From: Microbacterium sp. AB
Lineage (GTDB): Bacteria > Actinomycetota > Actinomycetes > Actinomycetales > Microbacteriaceae
Assembly (NCBI RefSeq): GCF_032878875.1
Contig: NZ_CP118157.1
Coordinates: forward strand, 620,001 to 684,000
Reading direction: 5' to 3'
DNA: 64,000 nucleotides
Below, in pieces: positions 16,548 through 25,587 of the stretch. A program made the position numbers and the translations under genes. Below the pieces are notes generated by a model that was given only the letters and a program-made list of their open reading frames with translations, was not told the origin of the DNA and did no database searches. Position 1 is the stretch's first letter; each line of letters starts with the position of its first letter.

Positions 16548-17554
16548 GCCCTCGTCTCGTCGTCACCGTCGCGGGGCGCAGCGCCGTGACCGACCTCGGC
16601 CGTGCGCGCGGGCCGGCGTTCGGCCTCCCCGTCAACGGCGCGCTCGACCAGTACTCCGCGCGCGTGGCGAACATCCTCGTCGCCAACGACGAGAACGCCC
16701 CGATCATCGAGGCCACGGCGTTCGACGTCGCCTTCGTCCCCGACACCGACGTCCTCATCGCCGTCACGGGCGCGTCGATGGAGGTCACGGTCGACGGATG
16801 CGCCCGGCCCATGTGGGAGCCCGTGCCCGTCGTCGCCGGGCAGGAGGTGCGGCTGGCATCGATGACGGCGGGCATGCGCACGTACGTGGCCGTGCACGGA
16901 TCGTTCGACGTGCCGGATCTCCTGGGCAGCTGCGCCCCCGACACCGTCATCGGCTTCGGCACCGTGCTGGCGGACGGCGCCGCGATCGCCCTGCGCGCCC
17001 GCACCGCCGCTCCCGTCAACCCCTACTTCGGCATCTCGCTCTTCCACTTCGGAGTGGATCGCCCGCACTTCGGCGACACCGCCTACGTCGACGTCACCGA
17101 CGGCCCGGACATCGAGGAGTTCGCCGGCACGTCCCGCCGCCTCTTCGACGCGCCCTACCGGGTGAGCACGCAGAGCGACCACATCGGGCTGCGCATGACC
17201 GGATCGCTCCCCGAGCGGGTGAGGGCCGACGAGATGATCTCTCGCGGCATCCCGGTCGGCGCGATCGAGGTCCCGCCGGGGGACGAGCTCCTGGTCCTCC
17301 ATCGCGGGAGAGGGGTCACCGCCGGCTATCCGGTCCTGGCGGTCGCGACCTCCACCTCCCTCGACGCCCTCGGCCAGGTGCGGCCGGAGGCGTCCGTCGT
17401 GTTCCGCGGGGTCACCGTCGACCAGGCGGGCAGGGACGCGCGCGCGTGGCGCGAGCGCCTCGACGCCCTCCGCGACCGCGTCGCGACCGTCTACTCCTGC
17501 ATCGGCGCGGACGACCTCGTCCCGCTCCGCCCACTCGAAAGGAATCTCCCATGA
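16544..17554 (+). CDS. pxpC: 5-oxoprolinase subunit C (KipA-like)
   Basis: 336 residues, biotin-dependent-carboxyltransferase/allophanate-hydrolase subunit-2 fold. ATG at 16544 overlaps the pxpB stop (ATGA). Diagnostic text: TDLGRARGPAFGLPVNGALDQ, YSARVANILVANDENAPIIE, TAGMRTYVAVHGSFDVPDLLGS and QSDHIGLRMTGSLPE. It is the partner of PxpB. Its end overlaps the transporter start at 17551, keeping all six downstream genes in one transcript. Confidence 0.92.
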   Translation: MSPRLVVTVAGRSAVTDLGRARGPAFGLPVNGALDQYSARVANILVANDENAPIIEATAFDVAFVPDTDVLIAVTGASMEVTVDGCARPMWEPVPVVAGQEVRLASMTAGMRTYVAVHGSFDVPDLLGSCAPDTVIGFGTVLADGAAIALRARTAAPVNPYFGISLFHFGVDRPHFGDTAYVDVTDGPDIEEFAGTSRRLFDAPYRVSTQSDHIGLRMTGSLPERVRADEMISRGIPVGAIEVPPGDELLVLHRGRGVTAGYPVLAVATSTSLDALGQVRPEASVVFRGVTVDQAGRDARAWRERLDALRDRVATVYSCIGADDLVPLRPLERNLP

Positions 17555-18885
17555 GTTCCGCTACACGAACCCGCACCGTCCGCATCGACCAGCAGCCGAG
17601 CCGCCGCAAGGTGGTCACCGCGGGCTGCATCGGCATCTTCGTCGAGCTGTACGACAACGGCATCTTCGCCTTCATGGCGTCGGCGCTCGCCCTCGTCTTC
17701 TTCCCCCGCGACGACGCGACGAGCGCGCTCGTCTTCGTCTTCGCCGGCTACGCCGTGTCGTTCTTCGTCCGCCCGCTCGGCGCCATCTTCTTCGGCATCC
17801 TCGGCGACCGTTTCGGCAGACAGCGGATGCTCGTCGCCGTCATCATGCTCATCAGCGTCGCCACGGCCGGGCTGGGCCTGCTGCCGCCGTACTCGGCCAT
17901 CGGCATCGCCGCCCCCATCCTCCTCGTGCTGCTGCGCATGCTGCAGGGCTTCTCGGTGGGCGGCGAGGCCGCGGGCGCCATGACGTTCCTCGCCGAGCAC
18001 GCCCCGGAGGGCAGGCGCGGCCTGCACACGAGCCTCGCGCAGATCGCGTCGTTCGCGGCGCTCCTCACGGGCACGATCGTCGCCTACCTCATGTCGCCGT
18101 GGCTCACGGCCGAGGCCATCGACGGCGGCGGGTTCGGAGCGTGGGCCTGGCGCATCCCGTTCCTCGTGGCCGTGCCGCTCGGCGTCATCGGCTGGTACAT
18201 CCGCAAGTCGCTCGAGGACACCCCCAACTTCCAGAGGCTCAAGGCGGAGGGCGGGCTCTCCCGCAACCCGCTCAAGGAGGCGTTCTCGACGCCCGAGCAC
18301 CGCCGGGCGATGATGCTGGCCCTGATCATCCCGCTCATGAACGGATCCGGATACTACGTGCTGTTCAGCTACATGCCCACGTTCCTCAAGGGCGACCAGA
18401 TCGGGTTCGACATCGGCACGGCGCTCATCGTCACGGCGAGCAGCCTCGAGGCGATCTGCATCGCCATCCCGGTCATGGGCGCGCTGTCGGACCGCGTCGG
18501 CCGCAAGCGCGTGATCGCCGGCGCCGCGATCGCGATGGCCATCGTCGCGATACCCGCCTACGCGCTCATCGCGACGGGACAGCTGGGCCTCGCCATCCTC
18601 GGAGCCTGCACCATGGCCGTCGTGTTCGCGGGGCACACCGCCGTCATCCACATCCTCATCGTGGAGCTCTTCCCGACGCGCATCCGCTACAGCGCCTACG
18701 GCCTCGGCTACAACATCTCCTCGGCGCTGTTCGGCGGCACCGCGCCCCTGCTCATGACCTGGCTCATCGGGCTGACGGGCAACGTCTACATGCCGGCGTT
18801 CTACGCGGTGGTCACCTCGCTCGGCACCCTGTTCGCCGTGCTCACCGTCACCGATCGCGCGCACGTCCCGCTACGGGACGAGTGA
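17551..18885 (+). CDS. MHS-type MFS transporter (metabolite:H+ symporter)
   Basis: 444 residues with about 12 hydrophobic spans. Loop 2-3 motif GDRFGRQRMLV (residues about 85-95) and the later GALSDRVGRKRV are standard MFS signatures; FVRPLGAIFFGILGDR and LRMLQGFSVGGEAAGA are typical of the MHS/ProP subfamily, which imports organic acids, betaines and aromatic acids. Ribosome site GAAAGGAATC. Inside the pxp operon, it is the likely importer of the cluster's substrate. The subfamily argues for an anionic, carboxylate-type substrate. Confidence 0.9.
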   Translation: MSSATRTRTVRIDQQPSRRKVVTAGCIGIFVELYDNGIFAFMASALALVFFPRDDATSALVFVFAGYAVSFFVRPLGAIFFGILGDRFGRQRMLVAVIMLISVATAGLGLLPPYSAIGIAAPILLVLLRMLQGFSVGGEAAGAMTFLAEHAPEGRRGLHTSLAQIASFAALLTGTIVAYLMSPWLTAEAIDGGGFGAWAWRIPFLVAVPLGVIGWYIRKSLEDTPNFQRLKAEGGLSRNPLKEAFSTPEHRRAMMLALIIPLMNGSGYYVLFSYMPTFLKGDQIGFDIGTALIVTASSLEAICIAIPVMGALSDRVGRKRVIAGAAIAMAIVAIPAYALIATGQLGLAILGACTMAVVFAGHTAVIHILIVELFPTRIRYSAYGLGYNISSALFGGTAPLLMTWLIGLTGNVYMPAFYAVVTSLGTLFAVLTVTDRAHVPLRDE

Positions 18886-18941
18886 CGCCGCCACGAGACC
18901 TCGCGGCGCACGGCGCCGCGGCAACGAAAGGAGGGGCATCC

Positions 18942-19697
18942 GTGCCCTACAGCGACTATCGGACCGCCCTCGTGACGGGCGCGTCGACCGGGATGGGAGC
19001 CGCCACGGTCGAGAGGCTCGCGGCGAACGGCATCGTCGTCCACGCCGTCGCGCGGGACGCCGCGCGTCTCGAGGCGCTCGCCGAGCGCACGGGCGCCGTC
19101 CCGCACGCCGTCGACCTGTCCGACACCGACCGGCTGGAGGAGGAGCTGTCGGGGATCGAGGTCGACGTCCTCGTCAACAACGCGGGCGTGAGCGCGCCGG
19201 GAAACATCCTCGACGCCTCGCGCGGGACCGTCGACGCGATGGTGGACGTGAACCTCCGCGCCGTGCTCCACCTCACGAGGATCTTCCTGCCGGGGATGGC
19301 GGAGCGCGATCTCGGCCACATCGTCAACGTCTCGAGCATCGCGGGGCTGTACAACTTCTTCGGGCACACCGCGTATCACGCGACCAAGGCCGCGGTGCAC
19401 CAGATCTCGCGACAGATCCGCAACGACACCGTCGGCAAGCGCATCCGCGTGACGGAGATCGCGCCCGGGCGCGTCGAGACCGAGATCTTCGGGCGCAACC
19501 TCGGCGGATCGCCCGAGGCGATGAAGGAGGCGTGGGAGACCTACTACGAGGGGTACGAGTCGCTCACGACCGCGGACATCGTCGCCGCCATCGACTTCGC
19601 GATCGCCGCGCCGCGGCACGTGAACGTGGGCCTCCTGGAGATCATGCCGACCTTCCAGGTGCCCGGAGGACTCACCTTCGACAGGAGAAACGCATGA
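18942..19697 (+). CDS. Short-chain dehydrogenase/reductase
   Basis: 251 residues, classical SDR. Cofactor motif TGASTGMGAA (TGxxxGxG), NNAG at about residue 88, catalytic Ser in NVSSIAG and the YxxxK pair in YHATKAAVHQ. The nucleotide pocket lacks the acidic residue after beta-2 (HAVARDAARL), favouring NADP. Closest named groups are the YdfG-like serine/3-hydroxy-acid dehydrogenases that oxidise beta-hydroxy acids. GTG start after GAAAGGAGGGG. In this operon it probably oxidises or reduces a hydroxy-acid intermediate. Confidence 0.9.
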   Translation: MPYSDYRTALVTGASTGMGAATVERLAANGIVVHAVARDAARLEALAERTGAVPHAVDLSDTDRLEEELSGIEVDVLVNNAGVSAPGNILDASRGTVDAMVDVNLRAVLHLTRIFLPGMAERDLGHIVNVSSIAGLYNFFGHTAYHATKAAVHQISRQIRNDTVGKRIRVTEIAPGRVETEIFGRNLGGSPEAMKEAWETYYEGYESLTTADIVAAIDFAIAAPRHVNVGLLEIMPTFQVPGGLTFDRRNA

Positions 19698-20443
19698 GCA
19701 CCACGACGTCCGTCCGTCCCCTGACGACCCCGCCGCACGTCACGACGCGCCTCGAGCGCGCCGCCCCCGAGGCCATCGCGCGCCTGGGCCGGTTCGGCAC
19801 CGCGAGCATCCACGAGGCGCAGGGGCGTCGTGGCGCGGTGGCCTCGCACATCAAGCCCGTCGATCCGTCGATGCGCTTCGCCGGCTCGGCCTTCACGGTG
19901 GTGTGCGCCCCGCGCGACAACCTCATGCTGCAGGTGGCGATCCACTACGCGCAGCCCGGCGACGTGCTGCTCGTCTCGGCCGGCGAGCTCGCCCAGGCCG
20001 GGACCTTCGGCGACGTCCTCGGCAACGCGAGCAAGGCGAAGGGCGTCGCCGCGGTCGTCACCGACAGCGGCGTGCGCGACACCGCGTCGCTGCGCGAGCT
20101 GGGCCTGCCGGTCTTCTCGGGCAGCGTGTCGATCACGGGCACCGTCAAGGAGACGCTCGGGCCGATCAACCAGCCCCTCGTCTTCGGAGGCCAGCTCGTG
20201 CACCCGGGCGACGCGGTGGTGGGCGACGCGGACGGCGTCGTCGTCGTGCGCCACGACGAGATCGACCGGGTCGCCGCGCTCTCCCAGGCGCGCGAGGAGC
20301 ACGAGGCCGAGCTCATCGAGCTGTACAAGGCGGGGCGCACGACGATCGACCTCTGCAACCTCCACGACGTGCTGCGCGAGAAGGGACTCACGACCGACAT
20401 CGACGACGTCGACCCCGATCAGGGACTGGGGGCGCGCCCGTGA
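19694..20443 (+). CDS. RraA-family aldolase/decarboxylase
   Basis: 249 residues. RraA/HMG-aldolase fold: TASIHEAQGRRGAV, GSAFTVVCAPRDNLMLQVAI, GDVLLVSAGELAQAGTFGDV (the G-D/E-L pattern of active enzymes), and GVAAVVTDSGVRDTASLRE with the RD pair and Asp that hold Mg2+ and pyruvate in 4-hydroxy-4-methyl-2-oxoglutarate aldolases. Those residues are missing in true RNase E inhibitors, so a catalytic role is likely. It overlaps the SDR stop by four bases. Substrate is inferred to be a 4-hydroxy-2-oxo acid made by the adjacent aminotransferase. Confidence 0.87.
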   Translation: MSTTTSVRPLTTPPHVTTRLERAAPEAIARLGRFGTASIHEAQGRRGAVASHIKPVDPSMRFAGSAFTVVCAPRDNLMLQVAIHYAQPGDVLLVSAGELAQAGTFGDVLGNASKAKGVAAVVTDSGVRDTASLRELGLPVFSGSVSITGTVKETLGPINQPLVFGGQLVHPGDAVVGDADGVVVVRHDEIDRVAALSQAREEHEAELIELYKAGRTTIDLCNLHDVLREKGLTTDIDDVDPDQGLGARP

Positions 20444-21657
20444 CCGCATCCGTCCCCTTCATGCCCGCGGCACGCGTCCGGCGGATCAGAGAGTCGCCGA
20501 GCTCGGCGGCGGCCGCCCGGGTGCGCGAGCTGAAGGCCGCGGGCCGGGACGTCCTGGACCTCACCGTCGGAGAGCCGGACTTCGACACTCCTCGTCATGT
20601 GAAGGACGCGGCCATCCGCGCCATCGAGGCGGGGGAGACGAAGTACACGCCCGTCAACGGCACGCCGCGGCTGCGCGAGGCGATCCGCACGCGACTGCTC
20701 CGGACGACGGGCATCCGGTACGACGACGCGCAGATCACCGTGGGCGGCGGCGGGAAGCAGGTCGTCTATCTCGCGTTCACGGCATCGCTCGACGAGGGCG
20801 ACGAGGTCATCGTCCCGGCGCCCTACTGGGTCTCGTACCCCGACATGGTGCGGGCCAACGACGGGACGCCGGTGATCCTCGCGACGCGCGCCGAGGACCG
20901 CTACAAGGTGACGCCCGGCGCGCTCCGGGCCGCCATCACCCCGCGGACGAAGTGGCTCGTGCTCAACGCCCCGAGCAACCCGACGGGCGTCCTCTACACG
21001 CGCGGGGAGCTCGCGGCGCTCGGCGAGGTCCTCGCCGAGGCGCCCCACGTGCGCGTGCTCACGGACGAGATCTACGACGAGATCGTGTTCGGCGACGAGC
21101 GCGCCGTGGGCCTCGCGCAGGCGGCCCCCGGCATCCGCGACAGGGTCCTCACCGTCAACGGCGTCTCGAAGAGCTACGCCATGACGGGATGGCGGCTCGG
21201 CTACGCCGTCGGCGATCCCGGGGTGATCGGGGCCATCAACCTGCTGCAGTCGCAGACGTCGTCGTGCCCCTCCTCGATCACGCAGGCCGCCGCCGCCGAG
21301 GCGCTGACCGGGGACCAGTCGTTCGTCGCCGAGGCCGCGGCGGTGTACCGCGAGCGGCGGGACCGCGCCGTGGAGCTCGTCGGCGCGGTGGACGGGCTCG
21401 CTCCCATCGTGCCGGACGGGGCGTTCTACCTCTTCGTCGACTGCCGCGGACTCCTCGGCCGCACGACGCCCACCGGCGCCGTGCTCGAGAACGATCAGGA
21501 CGTCGCGCTCTACTTCCTCGAGGAAGCGGGCGTGGCCGTCATCCAGGGGTCCGCCTACGGCGTGGCGCCGTTCTTCCGCATGTCGTTCGCGACGGACCGG
21601 GAGACGATCGAGGCCGGCATCGGGGCGATCCGGGAGGCCGTCGAGCGGCTCGGCTGA
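20440..21657 (+). CDS. PLP-dependent class I aminotransferase
   Basis: 405 residues, AspC/AlaT-like fold type I. Contains DLTVGEPDFDTP, YTPVNGTPRLREAI, NAPSNPTGVLYT, TDEIYDEIVF (PLP Asp/Tyr) and the lysine in NGVSKSYAMTGWRLGYAVG near residue 245. GTG overlaps the RraA stop (GTGA). Last gene of the operon, followed by a strong terminator. The operon logic suggests it transaminates the amino acid released by PxpABC, probably glutamate or a 4-substituted glutamate, to the 2-oxo acid. Confidence 0.92.
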   Translation: MTASVPFMPAARVRRIRESPSSAAAARVRELKAAGRDVLDLTVGEPDFDTPRHVKDAAIRAIEAGETKYTPVNGTPRLREAIRTRLLRTTGIRYDDAQITVGGGGKQVVYLAFTASLDEGDEVIVPAPYWVSYPDMVRANDGTPVILATRAEDRYKVTPGALRAAITPRTKWLVLNAPSNPTGVLYTRGELAALGEVLAEAPHVRVLTDEIYDEIVFGDERAVGLAQAAPGIRDRVLTVNGVSKSYAMTGWRLGYAVGDPGVIGAINLLQSQTSSCPSSITQAAAAEALTGDQSFVAEAAAVYRERRDRAVELVGAVDGLAPIVPDGAFYLFVDCRGLLGRTTPTGAVLENDQDVALYFLEEAGVAVIQGSAYGVAPFFRMSFATDRETIEAGIGAIREAVERLG

Positions 21658-21681
21658 GCCGCAGGGAGGCGCCTCGGCAGC

Positions 21682-21718
21682 GCAAGAGCCCCGGATCGAT
21701 GCGATCCGGGGCTCTTGC
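21682..21718 (+). terminator. Terminator of the pxp operon
   Basis: Perfect 16-bp stem GCAAGAGCCCCGGATC with its complement around a 5-base loop, 24 bases after the aminotransferase stop. It lies just beyond the 3' end of the tRNA-Tyr gene on the other strand and may serve both. Confidence 0.85.
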
Positions 21719-21725
21719 ACAGGGG

Positions 21726-21807
21726 TGGCGAGTGAGGGATTCGAACCCCCGAAGCATGACGCGGCTGATTTACAGTCAGCTCCCTTTGGCCGCTCGGGCA
21801 ACTCGCC
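21726..21807 (-). tRNA. tRNA-Tyr (GTA)
   Basis: 82 bases on the minus strand with acceptor GGCGAGT...ACTCGCC, anticodon loop CTGTAAA (anticodon GTA), T-arm GGGGGTTCGAATCCCTC and a long variable arm as expected for bacterial tRNA-Tyr. CCA is not encoded. Confidence 0.95.
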
Positions 21808-22007
21808 AGTGCGCACCCGCCCGACTTGGACAGACGACCGGAGGCGCGAGAGATCATGTTACCCGGTGAGGGCGGCGAGCCGAAATCCTCCGGCCGGGCG
21901 GCTGCCCGGGCGCGTTGCCCCCGGTTCGGCGGGGAGCCTCCCGGAGCCCGGCGCGTCGTGGAAGGATGGCCTCACCGCACCCGCCCTGCCCGTCGAAGGG
22001 GATGAAG

Positions 22008-23066
22008 ATGTCTGCACCGTACGCGCCGTATGACCCGCAGCAGCCGCCGCAGCCCGAGGATCGCCCGATGTCGAAGCTCATCAAGGGCTCGATCTGGATC
22101 GCGATCGGCGCCCTCATCGCCGCTGCGCTCGTGTGCGTCGTCTGGGTGCTCGTCGGGGACCAGAACGGGCTCATCGGGAAGGCCTTCCTCACCGTCCTGC
22201 TGCTCGCGGCGTTCGCGGGCGTCGTCCTGCTCGACGCGGGTCTCGCGCCGCGTCGCCCGGACTGGTTCGCGCTCGCGAGCATGGTGTCGTGGATCGTCGT
22301 CCTCCTCGTGGGGGCCGTGAAGATCTGGATCAAGGATCCCCCGTACGGGCGGGATGCGATGGGCTATGGATACGGCTACGGCGTGGACGGGGCCGAGCGG
22401 TTCTTCCAGTTCGTGCTCGTCATCGGCGTGCTCCAGCTCACGCTGCTGCACGCGCGCCTCTACTGGAAGGCGCACGAGCGCCACGTGACGACCTTCACGC
22501 GCACCATCGCGATCGTGACGACGGCCTTCCTCCTCGCGCTGGCGGGGATGCTCGTCTTCTTCCTGACCTTCCCGCGCACGGTCGAGTACGGCGAGCTCTA
22601 CTGGCGCATCGTCGTCTCCCTGGCCATCCTCGCGGCGGTCGGCACGACGATCCTCCCGCTGCTCAACGCGCTGTTCGCGCCGAAGCGGCCCCGGTCGGCG
22701 TACGCCGGCGCACCGGGCGCCTCCGTGCCGCAGGTCGCACCCTCGTACGGCGTCGCCGACTCGTGGGCGCCGGTCGGGGCGGCTCCGCAGCCGCAGGCGT
22801 GGCCGACATACGTCGACGGCGTCACGCCGCTTCCGGTTCTGCCCGACGGGAGCCCCGACTGGAACGCGTACTACACGGGGTATCCGACCTATCCGCAGTG
22901 GTCGCAGGCGCCGTCGTGGCAGGACCCCTCCGCCGCGCCCGATCCGTCCGGGCAGCAGTGGTCCGCGCCCGCGCAAACGTCCTCCGGGCAGCCCGCCCCC
23001 GACCCATCCTCCGGTCCCGGAGGCCAGGACATCCCGCCGCGTCCGCCCCTTCCTCCGGTCGTCTGA
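22008..23066 (+). CDS. Six-TM membrane protein with proline-rich C terminus
   Basis: 352 residues. Short Pro/Gln-rich N terminus (YAPYDPQQPPQPEDRP), then about six hydrophobic spans (IWIAIGALIAAALVCVVWVL; FLTVLLLAAFAGVVLLDAG; WFALASMVSWIVVLLVGAV; FFQFVLVIGVLQLTLL; AIVTTAFLLALAGMLVFFLT; RIVVSLAILAAVGTTILPLL), and a 120-residue Pro/Ser/Gln-rich tail with repeats of YPTYPQW type. ATG 22008 has GAAGGGG at the right distance; ATG 22002 is too close to it. No enzyme motif is seen. Probably an actinobacterial envelope protein of unknown role. Confidence 0.75.
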   Translation: MSAPYAPYDPQQPPQPEDRPMSKLIKGSIWIAIGALIAAALVCVVWVLVGDQNGLIGKAFLTVLLLAAFAGVVLLDAGLAPRRPDWFALASMVSWIVVLLVGAVKIWIKDPPYGRDAMGYGYGYGVDGAERFFQFVLVIGVLQLTLLHARLYWKAHERHVTTFTRTIAIVTTAFLLALAGMLVFFLTFPRTVEYGELYWRIVVSLAILAAVGTTILPLLNALFAPKRPRSAYAGAPGASVPQVAPSYGVADSWAPVGAAPQPQAWPTYVDGVTPLPVLPDGSPDWNAYYTGYPTYPQWSQAPSWQDPSAAPDPSGQQWSAPAQTSSGQPAPDPSSGPGGQDIPPRPPLPPVV

Positions 23067-23112
23067 CGGCACGGCGACGGCCGGCACCAGGGGCGCCGTG
23101 GCGCAGGATCGA

Positions 23113-23118
23113 TAGCGT
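23113..23118 (+). promoter_or_regulatory. Leaderless -10 box for inositol-phosphatase gene
   Basis: TAGCGT followed by 6 bases and the ATG at 23125. Confidence 0.6.
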
Positions 23119-23124
23119 GGGGGC

Positions 23125-23916
23125 ATGACCTTCGAACTCGAGCTGCGCGACCTTGCCATCGACATCGCCCGCGAGGCGGCGGAGCTCGCCCGGCGCCGAC
23201 GCGCCGAGGGCGTCGCGATCGCCGCCAGCAAGTCGACGATCGCCGACATCGTCACGGAGGCCGACCAGGAGGTCGAGGCCCTCATCCGCGAGAGGCTCTC
23301 CGCGGCGCGCCCCGACGACGGGTTCCTGGGCGAGGAGTCCGGGGGAGACGAGGGCGCATCCGGCGTCACGTGGGTCGTCGACCCGATCGACGGCACCGTC
23401 AACTACGCCTTCGGACAGCCGTCGTACGCCGTGAGCATCGCTGCCGTGACGGGGCCGGCCGACCCGGGCGGATGGCAGGTGCAGGCGGGCGTCGTCGCCG
23501 CGCCCGCTCTCGGCGAGGTCTTCGTCGCCGCGCGCGGGCACGGAGCGTTCCTCGGCGGGCAGCGCCTCTCCGTGACGGAGGGCTCCCCGGCCGGCGCGCT
23601 CGTCGCGACGGGCTTCGGGTACGACCCGGCCACGCACGCGGGCGCCATCGCGGAGCTGAGCCGCGTCATGCCGATCGCCCGTGACCTCCGCCGTGCCGGT
23701 GCGGCGTCGCTCGACCTCGCCTTCGTGGCCGCCGGGCGCCTCGACGCCTACTACGAACGCGGGCTCAAGCCCTGGGACATGGCCGCCGGCTCGCTCCTCG
23801 TGGAGGAGGCGGGCGGGCGGATCGGATGGCTCGACGCCGACGAACGGGGGCGGAGGATGCTCGTCGCCGCGAGCGCCCACCTGCACGAAAAGCTCGTCGG
23901 CGTGCTCCGCGCATGA
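23125..23916 (+). CDS. Inositol monophosphatase family protein
   Basis: 263 residues. Metal-binding motifs are complete: GEESG (Glu near residue 73), WVVDPIDGTVNY (DPIDGT near residue 92) and WDMAAGSLLVEEAGG near residue 220. Members hydrolyse inositol-1-phosphate, histidinol phosphate, fructose-1,6-bisphosphate or PAP; the substrate cannot be told from sequence. In actinobacteria, inositol phosphatase serves phosphatidylinositol and mycothiol synthesis, but no such genes are adjacent. Leaderless start. Confidence 0.92.
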   Translation: MTFELELRDLAIDIAREAAELARRRRAEGVAIAASKSTIADIVTEADQEVEALIRERLSAARPDDGFLGEESGGDEGASGVTWVVDPIDGTVNYAFGQPSYAVSIAAVTGPADPGGWQVQAGVVAAPALGEVFVAARGHGAFLGGQRLSVTEGSPAGALVATGFGYDPATHAGAIAELSRVMPIARDLRRAGAASLDLAFVAAGRLDAYYERGLKPWDMAAGSLLVEEAGGRIGWLDADERGRRMLVAASAHLHEKLVGVLRA

Positions 23917-24086
23917 CGCTCGATTCGTGCACAGGGCGTCATGTGCCGTAAATTCATCCCCAGCCGAGGGCCGTGGATGGCGCTCCCAGAGATCATCCGC
24001 TACGTTGGTTACGCGATCGTTACTTTTGCGACCCGAACGCAGGAGAGGCGATCACTCCCCGTTCACGTTTCTCGCTGTCCCCCACA

Positions 24087-25325
24087 GTGACCGACGGAAA
24101 GTACGCCTCCTTGCCGCTCGACATGCCCTCGGCCGAAGCCGCGCCCCCGCGCCGCTCGCGTCGCGATCTTCGCGTGACGACCCCGCCGAACCCGCAGTCC
24201 GATCGTGTGCAGGCGCGAGCCGACGAGGCCGTGCTGCCCGAGCCGCCTCTCACGCGTCGGCGGCTGCGCGAGCTCGCCTCGGCCACTCCCGAGATCATCA
24301 ACGACGGAGACGCCGACTTCGGCGAGCCCCTGAAGGTCGCCGAGCAGGTCGCGAGCGCGACGGGAGCCATCCCGCTTCCCCGCGACGAGGACGAGTTCCT
24401 CGCGGCGGCGCGCGCCCTCCGGTTCACGGGGGAGACGCCCGTCGTCGCTCCGGCGGAGGCCGCGAAGGCGCCGACGCCCGAGAAGGTCTCGTCGGACGCG
24501 GCGCATGTCGCCCCGCGTCGTCGTCCCGCCTTCCGCCGCGTCGCGACGACCGCCGCGTCGATCGGCGCGATGGGCGTCATCGGCCTCCTCGCCGTGGGGA
24601 TGACGACGCCGCTCGGCGCCATCGCGCAGGGCGACGGCGCGAACGCCGCCGCGTCGGTCTCGATCGCGGCCGACAGCGACGAGCAGGCGCTCGGCGACGA
24701 GGAGATCCAGGCGTTCGTCGCCTCGTCGGACGTCCAGAACCTCGATGTCCAGCGTTCGCAGGGCTACTCGGCGGAGACGCTCGCCACCATCGCGTCGGCG
24801 GACGGCATCAGCACCTCCGGGGCGTTCTTCACCAACGACGCCTCCGCCGACATCCAGTGGCCCTTCGCGGTGGGGACGAGCATGAGCTCGGGCTACGGCA
24901 TGCGCTGGGGCCGCCTGCACGAGGGCATCGACTTCACGCCCGGCGACGGGGCTCCCGTCCAGGCGATCGCCGACGGCGTCGTGCGCATCGCGACGGAGTC
25001 GGGCGGCGCCTACGGCGTCACGGTGTACATCGACCACGTCATCGACGGCAAGGTTGTGACGAGCCATTACGCGCACATGCAGTACGGCTCTCTGCAGGTC
25101 GTCCAGGGCCAGAAGGTGGAGGCGGGCGACATCGTCGGGCTCACCGGCAACACCGGCCGCTCGTACGGTGCGCACATGCACTTCGAGATCATCATCAACG
25201 GGTCGACGACAGACCCCCTGCCCTGGCTGCAGGAGTACGCGAACACGCGCTATTCCGACGACGAGGAGGCTGCGGCGGACGCGAGCCTGGCCACCCTCCT
25301 GGGAGACGAGATCACGGTCGAGTGA
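24087..25325 (+). CDS. M23-family peptidase (membrane-anchored LytM-like)
   Basis: About 412 residues from a GTG at 24087. Residues 1-145 are a charged, Pro/Ala-rich cytoplasmic region; a transmembrane segment follows (TTAASIGAMGVIGLLAVGMT); the C terminus (about 265-390) is a peptidase M23 domain with zinc-ligand motifs HEGIDF, HYAHM and HMHFEI. Such proteins cleave peptidoglycan stem-peptide crosslinks or act as amidase activators. The start is uncertain: the frame is open upstream and the best ribosome site (GCAGGAGAGG at about 24040) precedes only an ATC, while ATG 24124 lacks a site. Confidence 0.85.
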   Translation: MTDGKYASLPLDMPSAEAAPPRRSRRDLRVTTPPNPQSDRVQARADEAVLPEPPLTRRRLRELASATPEIINDGDADFGEPLKVAEQVASATGAIPLPRDEDEFLAAARALRFTGETPVVAPAEAAKAPTPEKVSSDAAHVAPRRRPAFRRVATTAASIGAMGVIGLLAVGMTTPLGAIAQGDGANAAASVSIAADSDEQALGDEEIQAFVASSDVQNLDVQRSQGYSAETLATIASADGISTSGAFFTNDASADIQWPFAVGTSMSSGYGMRWGRLHEGIDFTPGDGAPVQAIADGVVRIATESGGAYGVTVYIDHVIDGKVVTSHYAHMQYGSLQVVQGQKVEAGDIVGLTGNTGRSYGAHMHFEIIINGSTTDPLPWLQEYANTRYSDDEEAAADASLATLLGDEITVE

Positions 25326-25405
25326 TCGACGCGCGCGGCCTGTGCGCGTTCGAACACACGCGCCGGGGATGATATCCTCGTGTGGTTGCCTTCTGAAGGC
25401 GGCAT

Positions 25406-25477
25406 GCCCCGATAGCTCAGTGGCAGAGCACTTCCATGGTAAGGAAGGGGTCGTCAGTTCAATCCTGACTCGGGGCT
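25406..25477 (+). tRNA. tRNA-Thr (GGT)
   Basis: 72 bases, acceptor GCCCCGA...TCGGGGC with discriminator T. Anticodon stem CTTCC/GGAAG holds loop ATGGTAA, anticodon GGT. T-arm CAGTTCAATCCTG. CCA not encoded. Confidence 0.93.
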
Positions 25478-25500
25478 CGCGGCATCTGCGGATGCATCGC

Positions 25501-25574
25501 GGCAGGGTAGCTCAGTTGGTGAGAGCGCACGACTCATAATCGTGAGGTCGCGGGTTCAAGCCCCGCTCCTGCTA
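25501..25574 (+). tRNA. tRNA-Met (CAT), integration target
   Basis: 74 bases. Anticodon stem CACGA/TCGTG around CTCATAA, anticodon CAT; T-arm GCGGGTTCAAGCCCCGC. Elongator Met, or tRNA-Ile2 if the C is modified. The 3' half from 25532 is repeated at 45003, showing that a mobile element inserted here and restored the gene end. Confidence 0.92.
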
Positions 25575-25587
25575 CAGAATGAAACCC
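25532..25587 (+). repeat. Left attachment site (attL), 56-bp direct repeat
   Basis: From ACTCATAATCGTGAGG through ACAGAATGAAACCC, identical over 56 bases to 45003-45058. It includes the anticodon-loop 3' side, T-arm and acceptor end of tRNA-Met plus 13 bases. Confidence 0.93.
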
